64,000 bases of DNA from positions 2,177,501 to 2,241,500 of the forward strand of contig NZ_CP150166.1 in NCBI RefSeq assembly GCF_037963765.1, read 5' to 3'. Positions 62,392 through 64,000 of the stretch are shown here, piece after piece (positions within the stretch are counted from its first letter, which is position 1; each line of letters starts with the position of its first letter). The notes beneath the pieces were generated by a model. It made no database searches. It was not told the DNA's origin and was given only the letters and a program-made list of their open reading frames with translations. This DNA is from Sporosarcina sp. FSL W8-0480. GTDB lineage: Bacteria > Bacillota > Bacilli > Bacillales_A > Planococcaceae. Made by a program: the position numbers and the translations under genes.

Positions 62392-62955
62392 CTTTTGCTC
62401 AATCGGTTCCTGCTTATCAGTAAAAGCAATATAAATCAAATAGATTGAAAAACAAATTGCCATCGTCATATAACCCCAGCCAAGCGTAATTTGATCAATC
62501 AGCAAATAATTATTACATAATTGGATCGGCGCCTTAATATAAAGGAACCCCATAACATAAAAGAGAGCAGTGAAAAGGATAAATACCGCCTTTTTCATAT
62601 TCGGTCCAATTTTATTCCAACTATCTCGTAAAGGAATACCCGCCAAAAACGGTAAACTAATGAATTTGAACACTTCAACACTAACTGTTGTCAACGCATC
62701 ATCCATCGTTTTCGGAATCATCCAGTACACCATCACAACAATAAATAATAAAATCCCCGGTATACCATCCTCATTCCAATTTGAAAACAGCTTAGGGAAT
62801 TTTGATTGGAAAAAAGGAGCCATTAAAAACCCTGCAAAAACAAGGAGAGGCATTTGCATATGCATATGCATAATCATAATCGACTCAAGAATACTTGCCA
62901 CTGGAGGTATTGCAAGAAACACGAATAAGATTAAGCCATATTTCAACTGTTTCAT
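62389..62955 (-). CDS. Membrane protein of the oxidase cluster, His/Met-rich (uncharacterised)
   Basis: A 188-residue protein with six membrane helices. The segment IMIMHMHMQMP near residue 28, with alternating His and Met inside or next to a helix, looks like a copper or haem site, reminiscent of CtaG-type assembly proteins, though not a clear member. Its start overlaps the SCO gene stop by 4 nt (ATGA), so they are translationally coupled. It probably helps metal delivery to the oxidase, inferred. Confidence 0.65.
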   Translation of the reverse strand: MKQLKYGLILFVFLAIPPVASILESIMIMHMHMQMPLLVFAGFLMAPFFQSKFPKLFSNWNEDGIPGILLFIVVMVYWMIPKTMDDALTTVSVEVFKFISLPFLAGIPLRDSWNKIGPNMKKAVFILFTALFYVMGFLYIKAPIQLCNNYLLIDQITLGWGYMTMAICFSIYLIYIAFTDKQEPIEQK

Positions 62956-63584
62956 GATTGCCCCTCCCCTACTTCAAGAATTTCAATAATTCTTTCCGCT
63001 GCAGCATCGACATCCTTATAATCCATTACTTCTTGTAAGACTCCATTTCCATCCACTAAATAGAAAGCTGAATTATGTGCGAAATTCCCATAATCATCCG
63101 GAATGACAATTACTCCGAATTCCTCCAATAAATTATTTAATTGTTTTTGATCCCGAATCCTTGCCATGCGCCAAGTTTCCCCATCGCTACTGAACATATT
63201 CTTATAAACATCGAGAGTGGCTGGGTCATCCCTCTCCGGATCGAAACTGATACTTAGAAAATCGATTTTGTCTCCGATATATTCCTTAGGGATTTTATCA
63301 TACAGCTCCGACATATTCATCTCAAGGTCGATACAAACGGTTGTACATGAGGAATAAAAGAAAGTGATTAAGACATGATTCTCTTTAAATTCTTCAATTG
63401 AGTATTCTCGCTCTTTACTATCCTCGAAAGTGACATCCGGAAACTGCGGCTTCTCTTCAAGCAGTTTATTGACACGAGCTGTTTCTGCGGTAAATGCAGT
63501 AAACCCATCCGTTCCGATAAAAATCAGCAGGATCCCGAAAAGCAAGACAACTATAGATGCTATTTTCGTATAAAGATTTGACAT
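62952..63584 (-). CDS. SCO1/SenC family copper-metallochaperone
   Basis: A 210-residue protein with an N-terminal signal anchor (about 8-28) and a thioredoxin-like SCO domain. The copper ligands are the CxxxC in SSCTTVCID (near residues 80-84) and the conserved His in NFAHNSAFYLVD (about 170). It delivers copper to the CuA or CuB site of a haem-copper oxidase, in agreement with the upstream oxidase gene. GGAGG precedes the ATG. Confidence 0.92.
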   Translation of the reverse strand: MSNLYTKIASIVVLLFGILLIFIGTDGFTAFTAETARVNKLLEEKPQFPDVTFEDSKEREYSIEEFKENHVLITFFYSSCTTVCIDLEMNMSELYDKIPKEYIGDKIDFLSISFDPERDDPATLDVYKNMFSSDGETWRMARIRDQKQLNNLLEEFGVIVIPDDYGNFAHNSAFYLVDGNGVLQEVMDYKDVDAAAERIIEILEVGEGQS

Positions 63585-63651
63585 GATTTTTCCTCCTGAA
63601 CGGTTAGTGATGAAAGGGCAATCTGCATGAGACCGCCCTCTCTTTACTTAT

Positions 63652-64000
63652 TTACCATGTAACAAATGGTGGTGAACCTGGAGGTGCATTGACGATCATA
63701 TCGACAACCGGCACGACATACCCCATGGATACGACCAATAGCATGATGACAATCCATAATCCCCAACGATCTGTCCACATTGGTGTTTTTTCCTGAGGTT
63801 CCTCTGATTCTGCAATAGGGAACTCTGTTTCCCCTTTTGGTGCGAAGAACATCATATGAAAGACAGCGAATACTTGTATCAGCACACCGATGATCAGGAA
63901 TGTTCCACCTACAGCAAGGAACATCAAGTATGGATCCCATCCAAGAGCTGTGGCGTTATCACCGTATGTTGTATAGGAAGTTCTACGAGGTGATCCAAGT
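63652..64000 (-). CDS. b(o/a)3-type cytochrome c oxidase subunit I (3' part)
   Basis: The last 115 codons of a haem-copper oxidase subunit I; the gene continues beyond the window. It reads GSPRRTSYTTYGDNATALGW, then YLMFLAVGGTFLIIGVLIQV, and has a final long membrane helix (LWIVIMLLVVSMGYVVPVVD). The GxPRR(T)Y..Y motif near the end of helix XI is characteristic of subunit I. The link to a B-type (ba3) oxidase is inferred from the short C-terminal region and the SCO neighbour. It lies 67 nt upstream of the SCO gene. Confidence 0.85.
   Translation of the reverse strand, partial: LGSPRRTSYTTYGDNATALGWDPYLMFLAVGGTFLIIGVLIQVFAVFHMMFFAPKGETEFPIAESEEPQEKTPMWTDRWGLWIVIMLLVVSMGYVVPVVDMIVNAPPGSPPFVTW

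Overview
The window looks like a chromosome segment of an endospore-forming, low-GC Gram-positive bacterium of the Bacillales, most likely Planococcaceae (Sporosarcina-like). The signs are strong GGAGG-type ribosome binding sites with ATG, GTG and TTG starts, a splA-splB spore-DNA repair pair, an Asn-rich SASP-like gene, a sigma-B type promoter in front of a 17M-type general stress gene, DUF1659/DUF2922 genes, and a b(o/a)3-type oxidase cluster. The genus is inferred, not proven.

Layout. 1-9 kb: truncated succinate-semialdehyde dehydrogenase, an NCS2 permease, a DUF421 protein, a sigma-B general stress gene, a long non-coding repeat, an operon of five small membrane proteins, a BstA-like protein, an orphan ribosomal L36 gene and small hypotheticals. 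9-13 kb: splAB, a GNAT acetyltransferase, a frameshifted aminoglycoside phosphotransferase and a second likely frameshifted gene. 13-20 kb: a peptide-type ABC importer whose binding protein appears circularly permuted, with two N-terminally extended permeases on the minus strand and a fused double ATPase on the plus strand. 19.85-21.71 kb: an intact IS1595-family element with terminal inverted repeats, an 8-bp target duplication and a lipoprotein passenger gene; it sits between the ATPase gene and that gene's terminator. 22-25 kb: a polar amino acid ABC importer. 24.7-28 kb: an MhqR-type regulator with ring-cleaving dioxygenase, luciferase-like monooxygenase and flavin reductase. 28-31 kb: small genes, one with an in-frame amber codon. 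31-39.4 kb: arsRBC lying downstream of a type I restriction-modification operon hsdMSR; a second, diverged copy of the hsdR 3' end lies on the far side of ars, so the ars genes are flanked by direct repeats of about 170 bp. 39.5-45.8 kb: a winged-helix protein, a DUF420 protein and assorted singletons. 45.9-53.5 kb: cyclic-di-GMP related genes (PAS-GGDEF, FapA/DUF342, EAL) with a large LuxR-type regulator and tRNA-Arg(CCU). 53.7-56.9 kb: MBL hydrolase, MOSC protein, Yip1-like protein. 56.5-62.3 kb: formate dehydrogenase fdhA with a DUF1641 partner and divergent fdhD, interrupted by a tnpB-only IS200/IS605-type element placed inside the fdhA start codon. 62.4-64 kb: SCO protein, a membrane protein and the 3' end of a cytochrome oxidase subunit I gene.

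The strongest observations are: (1) the tnpB element whose removal rebuilds a ribosome binding site and ATG for fdhA and leaves a TTCAT motif at the junction; (2) the permuted binding protein with its extended permeases; (3) two 20-bp-period arrays, 43 kb apart and in opposite orientation, sharing the 11-bp core CGCTCGTTTAT; (4) the direct repeat of the hsdR 3' end around ars; and (5) the fully delimited IS1595 element with a passenger gene. Several genes are decaying (frameshift, amber codon).
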